Assembly (NCBI GenBank): GCA_900769545.1
Contig: CAAGGZ010000071.1
Location: 1-8,108, forward strand
Origin: Clostridia bacterium
Lineage (GTDB): Bacteria; Bacillota; Clostridia; Christensenellales; Borkfalkiaceae
DNA length: 8,108 nt
Direction of reading: 5' to 3'
The notes below the pieces were generated by a model. That model ran no database searches, had not been told where the DNA came from, and saw nothing but the letters and a program-made list of their open reading frames with translations. A program made the position numbers and the translations under genes. Numbering within the stretch: position 1 is the stretch's first letter; each line of letters opens with the position of its first letter. This document shows, in pieces, positions 1 to 6,224 of this stretch.

Positions 1-1417
1 CCTTTTTAAGTTCTGCGATTTCTGCTTTCATTGTTTTAATCAGCTCAGCTAGCTTTTCTTCGCATTCTTCTCTTGTCTTTGCGTAGACGTTTTTTGCCAT
101 TCGCTTGCCGTTGATTTTCGGTGAATACCGTCCTTCGTATAGGTGTTCGTTTATCATGGTGATGCAACCCGTTCCCGATTTTCGTATCTTGGGCTTGTAC
201 GGCTCGACAAAGCCGTCAAATTCGCTCGATACGGTTTGGGATGGCTCGTTCTTCGATTCGGGCACAGGCTCGTTTACACCGCCGATTTCGCGGTCAATTT
301 TGACGGCTGCCTGCAAGCGCATCGTATCCGTGATGTGAGAGTAGATATTCAGTGTGGTTTCCGCGCTAACGTGACCTATCATATCGGACAGCGTTTTCAC
401 GTCCATGCCGTTTTCAAGTGCCATAGTTGCGAATGTATGTCTTAGGTCGTGGAAACGGATATTCTTGCACCCCGAACGCTCTAAGATGAGCTTGAACCGA
501 TGATATACCGCGCTTGGATTTCTCGGCTCACCTTGCTTGACGGGGGATGGAAATATCCATTCGCAGGTTTTGTGCTTTTTCATTTCCATAAGGAGTTCTA
601 CCATATACGGCGGTAGGATAATCGTGCGAATAGAGTTCTTCGTTTTTGGGGCTTGCACCAAGGTTTGACTGCCTGCGGCTACAACTTGTCTTGCGATTCG
701 CAAACTGCCGTTCGTCAGGTTTAGGTCGCTCCATTTCAGCCCAAGGATTTCACCACGGCGCATGCCAGTCGAAAGTTCCAACAAAAACATTTCGTAATAA
801 CCTTCTTCTTTTGTGCGGGCAAGGAATCGTCCAAGCTCGTTTGGTGTTAGCACCTGCATTTCCCTGGCTTTCTTGGGCGGTAGTTTACAGCCGAGGGAAG
901 GGTTCTTTGTAATCAGTTGTTCGGTGATTGCCTTTTCAAGCGAGGCTCGGCAAAGTGCATGGCAGGAGCGTACCATTCGGTTGGACGTTGCAGTTCCGTG
1001 ACTTTCGGAGCGGTGCAATCTACCGTTCTTTTTCAGCTTTGCATAAAATTGTTGCAGGTCGTTTTGCGTGAGCTCGTTGAGCGGAATTTGCCCGACCGCA
1101 GGAATGATATGCTGGTAGATACAGTTTTCATATCCGACCTTTGTGGTTTCCCGCAATGAGGGTTTGCAAAAGTTTTGATACCAAAAATCCAACCAATTAC
1201 CATAGGGCATGTCTGGCTTTAACCGTTCTACCGACTTGCCAAGCGTTTCTTTTAAGACTTTGAGTTTTTCTTCACAAGCGGACTTTGTTTTTGCCGTTAC
1301 GTTCTTGGTTTTTTGGATACCTTTCTCATCGTAGCCGACAACAATTCGACCTTCCCATCTGCCGTCTTTTCGCAATCGCAGCATGCCTTCGCCTTGCTTT
1401 CGTTTATTTTTTGCCAT
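1..1417 (-). CDS. Tyrosine recombinase/integrase with C-terminal extension (3' end outside window)
   Basis: Site-specific recombinase that cuts and rejoins DNA through a catalytic tyrosine, expected to integrate or excise a mobile element. The frame is open from the ATG at 1417-1415 to the window edge (at least 472 codons). Visible parts: N-terminal arm-binding-like module (about residues 8-60, with DGRWEGR), SAM-like core-binding domain (about 70-175), and catalytic domain with R220 (STGMRRGE), K258, H323 and R326 (HDLRHTFA), H349 (IGH) and Y359. All catalytic residues are present, so it should be active. Past the tyrosine lies an extension of more than 100 residues; residues 416-470 resemble the protein's own N-terminal module. 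The start is chosen because it overlaps the end of the upstream recombinase by 14 bp and has a GGGGGA ribosome site 7-8 bases upstream. It is probably translated by coupling. Family call is secure; the element and attachment site are unknown. Confidence 0.93.
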   Translation of the reverse strand, partial: MAKNKRKQGEGMLRLRKDGRWEGRIVVGYDEKGIQKTKNVTAKTKSACEEKLKVLKETLGKSVERLKPDMPYGNWLDFWYQNFCKPSLRETTKVGYENCIYQHIIPAVGQIPLNELTQNDLQQFYAKLKKNGRLHRSESHGTATSNRMVRSCHALCRASLEKAITEQLITKNPSLGCKLPPKKAREMQVLTPNELGRFLARTKEEGYYEMFLLELSTGMRRGEILGLKWSDLNLTNGSLRIARQVVAAGSQTLVQAPKTKNSIRTIILPPYMVELLMEMKKHKTCEWIFPSPVKQGEPRNPSAVYHRFKLILERSGCKNIRFHDLRHTFATMALENGMDVKTLSDMIGHVSAETTLNIYSHITDTMRLQAAVKIDREIGGVNEPVPESKNEPSQTVSSEFDGFVEPYKPKIRKSGTGCITMINEHLYEGRYSPKINGKRMAKNVYAKTREECEEKLAELIKTMKAEIAELKK

Positions 1418-2582
1418 TCGTGTTTCCCCCGATTAAAAATTGTTGCATCATGTTGTTGACCACAGCCGACGCATTCTTTTGCATATCGCTTGTCACGTGC
1501 GTGTAGGTGTCGAGCGTGAAGCTTGCATCCGTATGTCCAAGGATACCAGACAAGGTTTTAGCATCGACCCCGCCTTGCATGGCGTGCGTTGCGAAGGTAT
1601 GGCGCAGGTCGTGGAAGCGTATGGACGGAAGATTCGCTTTGCTGAGCAAGTCTTTGAGCTTTCGGTATGCCGTATCAGGGTGTAAGGGTTCAGGCGGATT
1701 TGCGTAGTGCGGAAATATCCATTCGCTGACAGCTTGTTTGCGTTTCTCTTGGAGCAACGTTGCTACGCTTCTCGGCAACAGAATTTTCCGCATGCCTGCA
1801 TCCGTTTTCGTTTCCCCGATAATAATACCGCCCGAGCCTTTGCTTACCGAACGTCTGACGGTGAGTGTTCCGTCCGCGAAATTTACGTCGCTCCATTTGA
1901 GTCCGCATATTTCACCCCTGCGTAAGCCCGTCATGATTTCTAGATAGAAAAAATCATACCAGTAAGGTTCTTGTTGGATAGCGTTTAGGAATTTGTCGAG
2001 TTGCTCATCGTCGAGTACTTGCTTTTCGGTGCGGTGTGTTTTGGGTATCGTTGTGCCGTGCGTTGGGTTGCGGACAATCAATCTTTCTTTCACGGCGACG
2101 TCCAATGCTTGGTGTAAAACCATATGGACGCTTCGTACCATATTATCGGATAAGGCGTACCCATGTACGGGATGACGCTCCGCTCTGCCGTGCTGTTTGA
2201 TGTGATTATAGAACTTTTGAACGTCGGCGGTGGTAAGATAGGCAAGTTGCTTCTCACCGAGAAAGCGTTTGATTTGATTGTTTATCATCTTGCGGTATCC
2301 GTCGATGGTGCTTTCTTTGATGGTGAATACCATGTACTCGTCCAGCCACTTGTCGAGCCATTCTCCGAGCGTCATTCGGCATTCTTCCGTCAAGTCCACG
2401 TCGCGGTATAGGTCGATAAGCAGGTGGAGTTGTTTGAGTGCGGATTTTTGTGTTTTGCCGAACACCGATTTGAATATCGGCGAACCATTTTTTTTATGTC
2501 CAATAATGATTCGTCCTTCCCAGCGTCCGTCCGAGCGTTTGCGTATTGTTCCGTCACCTTGCGGTCTGCGTTTGCTTGGCAT
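1404..2582 (-). CDS. Tyrosine recombinase/integrase, complete (392 aa)
   Basis: Phage- or ICE-type site-specific recombinase of normal family length. Order: arm-binding-like N-terminus (residues 7-60, GDGTIRKRSDGRWEGR), SAM-like core-binding domain (about 70-170), catalytic domain (about 185-375). Catalytic residues read directly: R221 in TGLRRGEICGLKW, K259 in the beta-hairpin, H324 and R327 in HDLRHTFATHA, H350 in ILGH, nucleophile Y360 in LDTYTHVT. The ATG at 2582 has an AAAGGAG ribosome site about 7 bases upstream. It is the first gene of a two-gene (or longer) recombinase operon: its TAA lies inside the start of the next recombinase. The two proteins share architecture and short motifs but differ along their length, so they are paralogues rather than a recent duplication. 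No convincing promoter was found upstream; repeats at 2701-2874 may be binding sites. Confidence 0.95.
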   Translation of the reverse strand: MPSKRRPQGDGTIRKRSDGRWEGRIIIGHKKNGSPIFKSVFGKTQKSALKQLHLLIDLYRDVDLTEECRMTLGEWLDKWLDEYMVFTIKESTIDGYRKMINNQIKRFLGEKQLAYLTTADVQKFYNHIKQHGRAERHPVHGYALSDNMVRSVHMVLHQALDVAVKERLIVRNPTHGTTIPKTHRTEKQVLDDEQLDKFLNAIQQEPYWYDFFYLEIMTGLRRGEICGLKWSDVNFADGTLTVRRSVSKGSGGIIIGETKTDAGMRKILLPRSVATLLQEKRKQAVSEWIFPHYANPPEPLHPDTAYRKLKDLLSKANLPSIRFHDLRHTFATHAMQGGVDAKTLSGILGHTDASFTLDTYTHVTSDMQKNASAVVNNMMQQFLIGGNTNGKK

Positions 2583-2700
2583 TGTTTTGCTCCTTTGTTT
2601 TTATTTTTTGCAACCACAACATACCACAGGTTTGAGAGAATATCTAGCATTTTTGCGATGAATTTTCGCGATTTTTTATAGAATATTTCAGCAACGCCTG

Positions 2701-2874
2701 TACAGCACCGCGAAACCCCTTGGAAACACGCGGGATACAGCGATTTACAGCACCGCGGCAACCCAAAACGTCGTTTTACAGCACCGTAGCAACCCCGACT
2801 TTGAAATCGCTGAATCCCTTTAACTGTCGGCATTGCCGTCAGTTGTGAGCGCGGGAAAGAGCGTTTACAGCACC
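2701..2874. repeat. Four spaced direct repeats, core TACAGCACC
   Basis: The 9-base core TACAGCACC occurs at 2701, 2746, 2777 and 2866. The first three extend to a 19-base unit close to TACAGCACCGYGGCAACCC (2701-2719, 2746-2764, 2777-2795). The second and fourth also share their 5' flank: 2729-2754 and 2850-2874 match except for two substitutions and one missing base. Spacing between copies is irregular (45, 31 and 89 bases), unlike CRISPR or simple tandem repeats. Lying 120-300 bases upstream of the recombinase start, they could be arm-type recombinase or excisionase sites; that role is inference. Confidence 0.7.
2822..2844. promoter_or_regulatory. 23-bp near-perfect palindrome, possible protein-binding site
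   Basis: Arms AACTGTCGGCA and TGCCGTCAGTT flank a single central T and are complementary at 10 of 11 positions (mismatch T2827 against T2839). The near-zero spacer fits a dimeric protein operator or a recombination core better than an RNA hairpin. It lies between the third and fourth TACAGCACC repeats. No promoter is recognised next to it, so the function is unassigned. Confidence 0.45.
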
Positions 2875-3030
2875 ACCGCTTATTCCTGCACACAAATCGG
2901 AAAACGATTTGAGCCGTCAAAGTTCGTCTTAGCGTGTTTATTCGTCGAGCCATTCGAACGATTTTGCTTTCGTTTTTTACTCTCTAATATGAGCGCTGTC
3001 TTCACTGTTTGGATTTTTTACGGTAATAAA

Positions 3031-3136
3031 AAAGACGCGTATCTTCCATACTCATAGGGCATACCAATAAAGCGAACAATGAACGTTCGCTGATGATGGA
3101 TGCGCCGTGCTTGTATGTATATAAATACGCGTCTTT
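3031..3136. repeat. 106-bp rod-like inverted-repeat element (structured RNA or MITE-like)
   Basis: Four nested complementary pairs fold the whole segment into one rod: AAAGACGCGTAT 3031-3042 with ATACGCGTCTTT 3125-3136 (12 bp, perfect); CATAC 3047-3051 with GTATG 3113-3117; GCATACC 3059-3065 with GGATGC 3098-3103 (one bulge); AGCGAAC 3071-3077 with GTTCGCT 3085-3091 around a 7-base loop. Read on the minus strand, the 3' arm runs into six T (3033-3028), as in an intrinsic terminator or the end of a small RNA. Termini matching so well also fit a miniature inverted-repeat element, but no clear target duplication is seen. It matches no RNA family I recognise. Confidence 0.6.
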
Positions 3137-3288
3137 ATATCTTTGGTGTTGTAGCACTTACATCTATTTAATTTTTTATCATATATATTTTAACACAGCA
3201 GCAAACGCATGTCAATGCGAATAGAACAATAACGCTTGTCTTGTTTTGTCTTTGTTTGTCGAAAAGAACAATCTTTATATTTTTACAC

Positions 3289-3325
3289 AAAAATAAAGCG
3301 TAGCAATCTTAATCGATCGCTACGC
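3289..3325 (-). terminator. Rho-independent terminator of the zinc-ribbon/PARG operon
   Basis: Reading the minus strand, GCGTAGCGATC (3325-3315) pairs with GATTGCTACGC (3308-3298) over 11 bp including one G-T wobble, with a six-base loop, and is followed by TTTATTTTT (3297-3289). It begins 12 bases after the PARG stop codon, the right place and orientation to end that transcript before the recombinase region. Confidence 0.85.
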
Positions 3326-3337
3326 CCTATATCAATT

Positions 3338-4186
3338 TCATCTTTCAATAACATTTAAGAATGCTTCATAGTTTGCCAACTCTCGCTCGGTGTGAAAGAC
3401 GGCGTATTCGATTGTATCGAAATAATTTAAGTAGTCCTGCATCACCTTGTTGAATACTTTCGCAACGATTTCGGGCGGGTTTTTGAATGCTCCACAACCG
3501 AATGCACCGAGTATTAAAACTTCGTTTTCATTTGCAACTGCAATTTCAAAAATGCGACGTATCCTGGTCGTTAACAATTCTTCGAGTTCGTCATGCGTAA
3601 TTTTTGCTGCCGAATCACCTGCATGAGGGTTCATTCTATTACTGGGACGTTCTCGAAGATTAGGTGCAGCACACGTGAGGATATTTACGTTCCACCAATC
3701 TTCTTGAGGGAGTAATTCAGGAAAGTTAATATCGCTTTTAAACACAACCACGTTTGGCGTATAGATGCAATCGTTGTTGTATAACGGATTCGCTGTATCA
3801 CGATGCGGTTGATAGAAAACATCCCACATCTTTTTCGCGTTCAGACAAGGATATAAAGTAGTGCATCTGCAAATGCATTCTTCTTGTGCGGACGAGCCGT
3901 TTACAACGCCACCACCAGGATTTGTAGCAGAGGCAAAGTTTAACACGCATACTTTCTTTCCCTGTTTTGCGTAATTTTCAGCGGCTTCAAGCGAACGCTT
4001 CCCACTAACAATTACATGCGCTTTTTCTATTTTACAAGGGGCAGGTACGCGTATAATTGATTCTTCAGAAACAAAAGCTTGTTTTTGTATTGATGTTTCA
4101 ACGGCTTCTCGTAAGAATTGGTCGGTTGAATAGCGTTGCTCTGTATCACGGAAAATTTCCGCGTTTTTTGTTCTTCTATCAAGCAT
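3338..4186 (-). CDS. Microbial-type poly(ADP-ribose) glycohydrolase, TIGR02452-like macrodomain protein
   Basis: Predicted cytoplasmic hydrolase that removes ADP-ribose from modified molecules. The 282-aa length is normal for the bacterial TIGR02452 family. The N-terminal helical part (about 1-50) precedes the macrodomain-like fold. The PARG signature is plain: N89 and G91-G92-G93 in ATNPGGGVVNG, then Q101-E102-E103 in SAQEEC, with the usual seven residues between; in this family the glutamates catalyse glycosidic bond cleavage. Further family segments are VNILTCAAPN (about 168) and the glycine-rich ILGAFGCGAFKN (about 224). The start directly abuts the stop codon of the upstream zinc-ribbon gene, and an AGGAGGTG site lies about 10 bases upstream inside that gene, so translation is coupled. 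In bacteria such enzymes may reverse ADP-ribosylating toxins or phage-triggered modification; the substrate here is unknown. Confidence 0.9.
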   Translation of the reverse strand: MLDRRTKNAEIFRDTEQRYSTDQFLREAVETSIQKQAFVSEESIIRVPAPCKIEKAHVIVSGKRSLEAAENYAKQGKKVCVLNFASATNPGGGVVNGSSAQEECICRCTTLYPCLNAKKMWDVFYQPHRDTANPLYNNDCIYTPNVVVFKSDINFPELLPQEDWWNVNILTCAAPNLRERPSNRMNPHAGDSAAKITHDELEELLTTRIRRIFEIAVANENEVLILGAFGCGAFKNPPEIVAKVFNKVMQDYLNYFDTIEYAVFHTERELANYEAFLNVIER

Positions 4187-4381
4187 TTATTCTGACACCT
4201 CCTCGTATTCGGATAATTCAATGAAACAGTCTTCTTCTTTAAATCCTCGTCGTAAATATTGATGACCACCATCCACAAAACATGCGCCGCATTTGCATTC
4301 TACATAATCGTGGCAGTAGGTTGATTCAATAATATCTCCGCAAAGTTTACACTGGATTGCGTTTTTGATGATTTTTCTCAT
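4187..4381 (-). CDS. Small zinc-ribbon protein (64 aa), DUF7695-like
   Basis: Short cytoplasmic protein starting MRKIIKNAIQCKLCGDIIES. C11-x2-C14 and C29-x-C31 (with C34 nearby) form a probable single zinc ribbon, followed by VDGGHQYLRRGF and an acidic C-terminus. It resembles a conserved family of small zinc-binding proteins of unknown function common in Bacillota (recalled as DUF7695; not checked). The start at 4381 is preferred over an ATG 36 bases upstream because a GGAGGTGAT ribosome site sits 7 bases before it. Its TAA is immediately followed by the ATG of the PARG gene, so the two are one operon. It could be a partner, sensor or adaptor of the glycohydrolase; no enzymatic motif is seen. 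Confidence 0.85.
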   Translation of the reverse strand: MRKIIKNAIQCKLCGDIIESTYCHDYVECKCGACFVDGGHQYLRRGFKEEDCFIELSEYEEVSE

Positions 4382-4402
4382 TCTATCACCTCCATTGCCA
4401 AC

Positions 4403-4431
4403 ACAATACCACAACAATTTTGAAAAGTCTA
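4403..4431 (-). promoter_or_regulatory. Promoter for the zinc-ribbon/PARG operon
   Basis: On the minus strand TAGACT (4431-4426) and TATTGT (4408-4403) are separated by 17 bases, each matching four of six consensus positions, with an extended TGG before the -10. Transcription would begin near 4396, about 15 bases before the start codon, leaving just room for the ribosome site. Confidence 0.5.
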
Positions 4432-4643
4432 GGATTTAGAGTGAATATTTTTAAGAGATTTTTTAAATTCCCTTTTCTATGTTTACTGCGTATCAAAATT
4501 TGCATTCCGTATGCGATTGATAAATGACGGCGAAAAGACATGATTCTTAATATAACAATTAAGTACAAGTATTTTCAAAGATATTTAAAAGTTAATATAA
4601 TGTGATATAGATAAATCGAGATTTTTACTTTCAATTCATAATT

Positions 4644-4672
4644 TTGACACTTTTCATTAAAAAGATTATCAA
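4644..4672 (+). promoter_or_regulatory. Possible upstream promoter for the ATPase/HsdR operon
   Basis: A perfect -35 hexamer TTGACA (4644-4649) is followed after 17 bases by TATCAA (4667-4672), a four-of-six -10. The -10 lies inside the inverted repeat 4661-4688, so a bound protein would block it. The better-placed site at 4712-4740 may be the main promoter. Confidence 0.35.
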
Positions 4673-4688
4673 CATACTGACAATCTTT
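4661..4688. promoter_or_regulatory. Inverted repeat, possible operator
   Basis: AAAGATTATCA (4661-4671) and TGACAATCTTT (4678-4688) pair at 10 of 11 positions around ACATAC. The repeat covers the -10 of the candidate promoter at 4644-4672 and lies just upstream of the one at 4712. A weak terminator is less likely because the stem is AT-rich and no good T-run follows. Confidence 0.45.
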
Positions 4689-4711
4689 CTATATAAATAT
4701 TTCAAAAACGC

Positions 4712-4740
4712 TTGATTTTTTGAAAACAATATGCTAAAAT
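4712..4740 (+). promoter_or_regulatory. Main promoter of the ATPase/HsdR operon
   Basis: TTGATT (4712-4717), a 17-base spacer and TAAAAT (4735-4740), with an extended -10 TGC just before it, give a near-consensus vegetative promoter. The expected start near 4747 leaves a leader of about 15 bases that is essentially the AGGAGG ribosome site (4750-4755). Confidence 0.7.
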
Positions 4741-4748
4741 GGTAGCAT
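4731..4748. promoter_or_regulatory. Palindrome over the -10 and start site, possible operator
   Basis: ATGCTA (4731-4736) and TAGCAT (4743-4748) are perfect inverted repeats with a six-base spacer. They straddle the -10 box and the predicted transcription start, a position typical of repressor sites. No regulator gene is visible in the window. Confidence 0.45.
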
Positions 4749-4761
4749 TAGGAGGATTACT

Positions 4762-6204
4762 ATGGCACTCGTAAATTCTGAAAACATTTTAAGTTTACTC
4801 TTTTCTTACAATCCTTGGTGGCAAACTGGGGCAATTCAAAAAGAATTTAATAAACCTATGAAGCGTTTTGCTTATTATGAAGCGATGAAAACGTTAAACC
4901 ATGAAATTCGCCGTTCTGTAATTTTGTGTGGTGCGAGAAGAACAGGGAAAACAACAATTATGTATCAAGCTATTCACGAATTGCTTGATCGTGGTGTTTT
5001 AGCCAAAAATATTCTTTTTATTTCTTTCGACCATCCTTTGCTGAAATTGTGTACTATTGATAAAGTTTTAGAAATTTATAGAGCAAACATTTCCGCGGAG
5101 GAAGAAATTTATTGTTTCTTCGATGAAATTCAATACGCAACCGATTGGAATAATTGGCTGAAAATTTTATACGACACGCAGCCGAATATTAAAATTATGG
5201 CAACAGGCTCCGCTAGCCCCGTTTTATCGGATAAAATGGCTGAAAGCGGATTAGGGAGATGGACGATTATTCATGTTCCTACATTATCATTCTACGAGTA
5301 TTGTCAATTATTAAAAATTGAAGTCCCCGAATTGCCTGCAAATATTAAACCTACTCAAATCTATTTGAGATCTTTACAGGAGCAGACAGAAATATTCCAT
5401 AAACTTTCTATGTTGCAAGTACATTTTATACGCTATTTGCAAGTAGGTGGTTTTCCTGAATTGGCATTAAGCTCCGACGACTTATACGCACAAAGAATTC
5501 TTCGCGAAGACATTGTGGATAAGGCGTTAAAACGCGACCTGCCTACCATCTATGGTATTCGTAATATCAACGACATTGAAAAAATCTTCTTATATTTGTG
5601 CTATACCTCGTCAAATATTATCAATATTCAAACGCTTTCGAAGGAATTGCAGGGCGTAAGCCGTAATACGGTAGAAAAATATATTGGATATTTAGAAAGC
5701 TCGAATCTTATCTATATCAGCCCCCTTGTAAACGTTGGAACAAAACAAATGCTGAAATCGCAAGATAAGATTTATGTTGCGGATGCCGCTGTAAGAAACG
5801 CTGTTTTGATGAAGGATGATATTACAAACGATCCCGAGGAATTGGGGATTATTGCAGAAACAGCGGTGTATAAGCATATAAAATCGTTTTATTACGATTC
5901 TTCGACAACGATTGGTTATTACCGTGGTGGCAAGAAAAACACAGAAATTGACATTGTCGTTCAATCGGAGAGATTCCAGCCGATTATGATCGAAGTTAAA
6001 TATCGTGACCAAGCAAAAATTGCAGAAACGGATGCCATTGTTGAACTTGCCAACGAAAAAATACCAAACCTTGTAATCACTAAACGCGCAAACGATTTTG
6101 GAGAATGTGATTATAATGGTAAAAAGCTTTATCGCATACCTGCCCCCGCCTTTTTGTATTTATTGGGCTTCGTTGAAAGTCAAAAAAATCAACCTAAAAA
6201 CTGA
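4762..6204 (+). CDS. AAA ATPase with DUF4143 / PD-(D/E)XK-like C-terminal domain
   Basis: A 480-aa protein of the AAA_14-DUF4143 family, normal length. The N-terminal ATPase has Walker A GARRTGKTT (residues 57-65, K63), Walker B IYCFFDEIQ (116-124, D121 and E122), a sensor-like MATGSAS (146-152) and a likely arginine-containing LGRW (about 164). The middle (about 250-380) looks like a winged-helix stretch (GVSRNTVEKYIGYLESSNLI). The C-terminal domain keeps a nuclease-fold signature: D397 in NTEIDIVV and E411-x-K413 in MIEVKYR. Family roles are poorly known; cleavage is possible but unproven. The start has AGGAGG six bases upstream. It is the first gene after a strong promoter, and hsdR follows 20 bases later with its own ribosome site, so the two are probably co-transcribed. 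It might be a regulator, an accessory nuclease, or an independent defence gene sharing the promoter. Confidence 0.88.
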   Translation: MALVNSENILSLLFSYNPWWQTGAIQKEFNKPMKRFAYYEAMKTLNHEIRRSVILCGARRTGKTTIMYQAIHELLDRGVLAKNILFISFDHPLLKLCTIDKVLEIYRANISAEEEIYCFFDEIQYATDWNNWLKILYDTQPNIKIMATGSASPVLSDKMAESGLGRWTIIHVPTLSFYEYCQLLKIEVPELPANIKPTQIYLRSLQEQTEIFHKLSMLQVHFIRYLQVGGFPELALSSDDLYAQRILREDIVDKALKRDLPTIYGIRNINDIEKIFLYLCYTSSNIINIQTLSKELQGVSRNTVEKYIGYLESSNLIYISPLVNVGTKQMLKSQDKIYVADAAVRNAVLMKDDITNDPEELGIIAETAVYKHIKSFYYDSSTTIGYYRGGKKNTEIDIVVQSERFQPIMIEVKYRDQAKIAETDAIVELANEKIPNLVITKRANDFGECDYNGKKLYRIPAPAFLYLLGFVESQKNQPKN

Positions 6205-6224
6205 TTTTAGGTAAAGGAGATGTT

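Larger units (their letters stand above)
2583..3337. other. Non-coding region upstream of the recombinases
   Basis: No gene is supported in these 755 bases. Open frames that cross it lack ribosome sites or overlap the recombinase gene in another frame. It holds four copies of a TACAGCACC repeat (2701-2874), a 23-bp near-palindrome (2822-2844), a small hairpin with 7-bp arms and a GAAAA loop (2893-2911), a 106-bp rod-shaped inverted-repeat element (3031-3136), a weak CGCAT/ATGCG hairpin (3206-3219), a degenerate TTGTC-rich run (3236-3260), and a terminator (3289-3325). It sits between two minus-strand operons, where a recombinase control or attachment region would be expected. Confidence 0.6.
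4382..4761. other. AT-rich divergent intergenic region
   Basis: About 380 bases without a supported gene separate the minus-strand zinc-ribbon/PARG operon from the plus-strand ATPase/HsdR operon. It contains a promoter-like site toward the left operon (4403-4431), two toward the right (4644-4672 and 4712-4740), and inverted repeats overlapping the two rightward ones. The stretch 4440-4640 is strongly AT-rich and I see nothing definite in it. Confidence 0.6.

Noticed and set aside
105..1159. Several plus-strand open frames across the left part of the window
   Set aside because: They lie antisense to a continuous recombinase frame whose catalytic residues are all present; none has a convincing ribosome site or recognisable domain.
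2701..2874. CRISPR array
   Set aside because: Repeats are short, diverged and unevenly spaced (45, 31, 89 bases), and there are no cas genes.
2390..2953. 187-codon minus-strand open frame over the recombinase start and the repeat region
   Set aside because: Its last part lies within the recombinase gene in another frame, it has no good ribosome site, and the rest is basic, cysteine-rich sequence produced by the TACAGCACC repeats. It resembles no protein family.
2833..3057. 74-codon plus-strand open frame in the gap
   Set aside because: No ribosome site precedes the ATG, the composition is not protein-like, and it runs across the palindrome-repeat region into the rod element.
3031..3136. Retron msr-msd RNA or integron attC site
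   Set aside because: No reverse transcriptase is in the window, the element is short for a retron RNA, and the attC core motifs (GTTRRRY and its complement) are not at the ends.
4382..4417. N-terminal extension of the zinc-ribbon protein from an upstream ATG
   Set aside because: The extra 12 residues have no ribosome site and overlap the ideal GGAGGTGAT site that serves the ATG at 4381; the family-like sequence begins at MRKIIKN.
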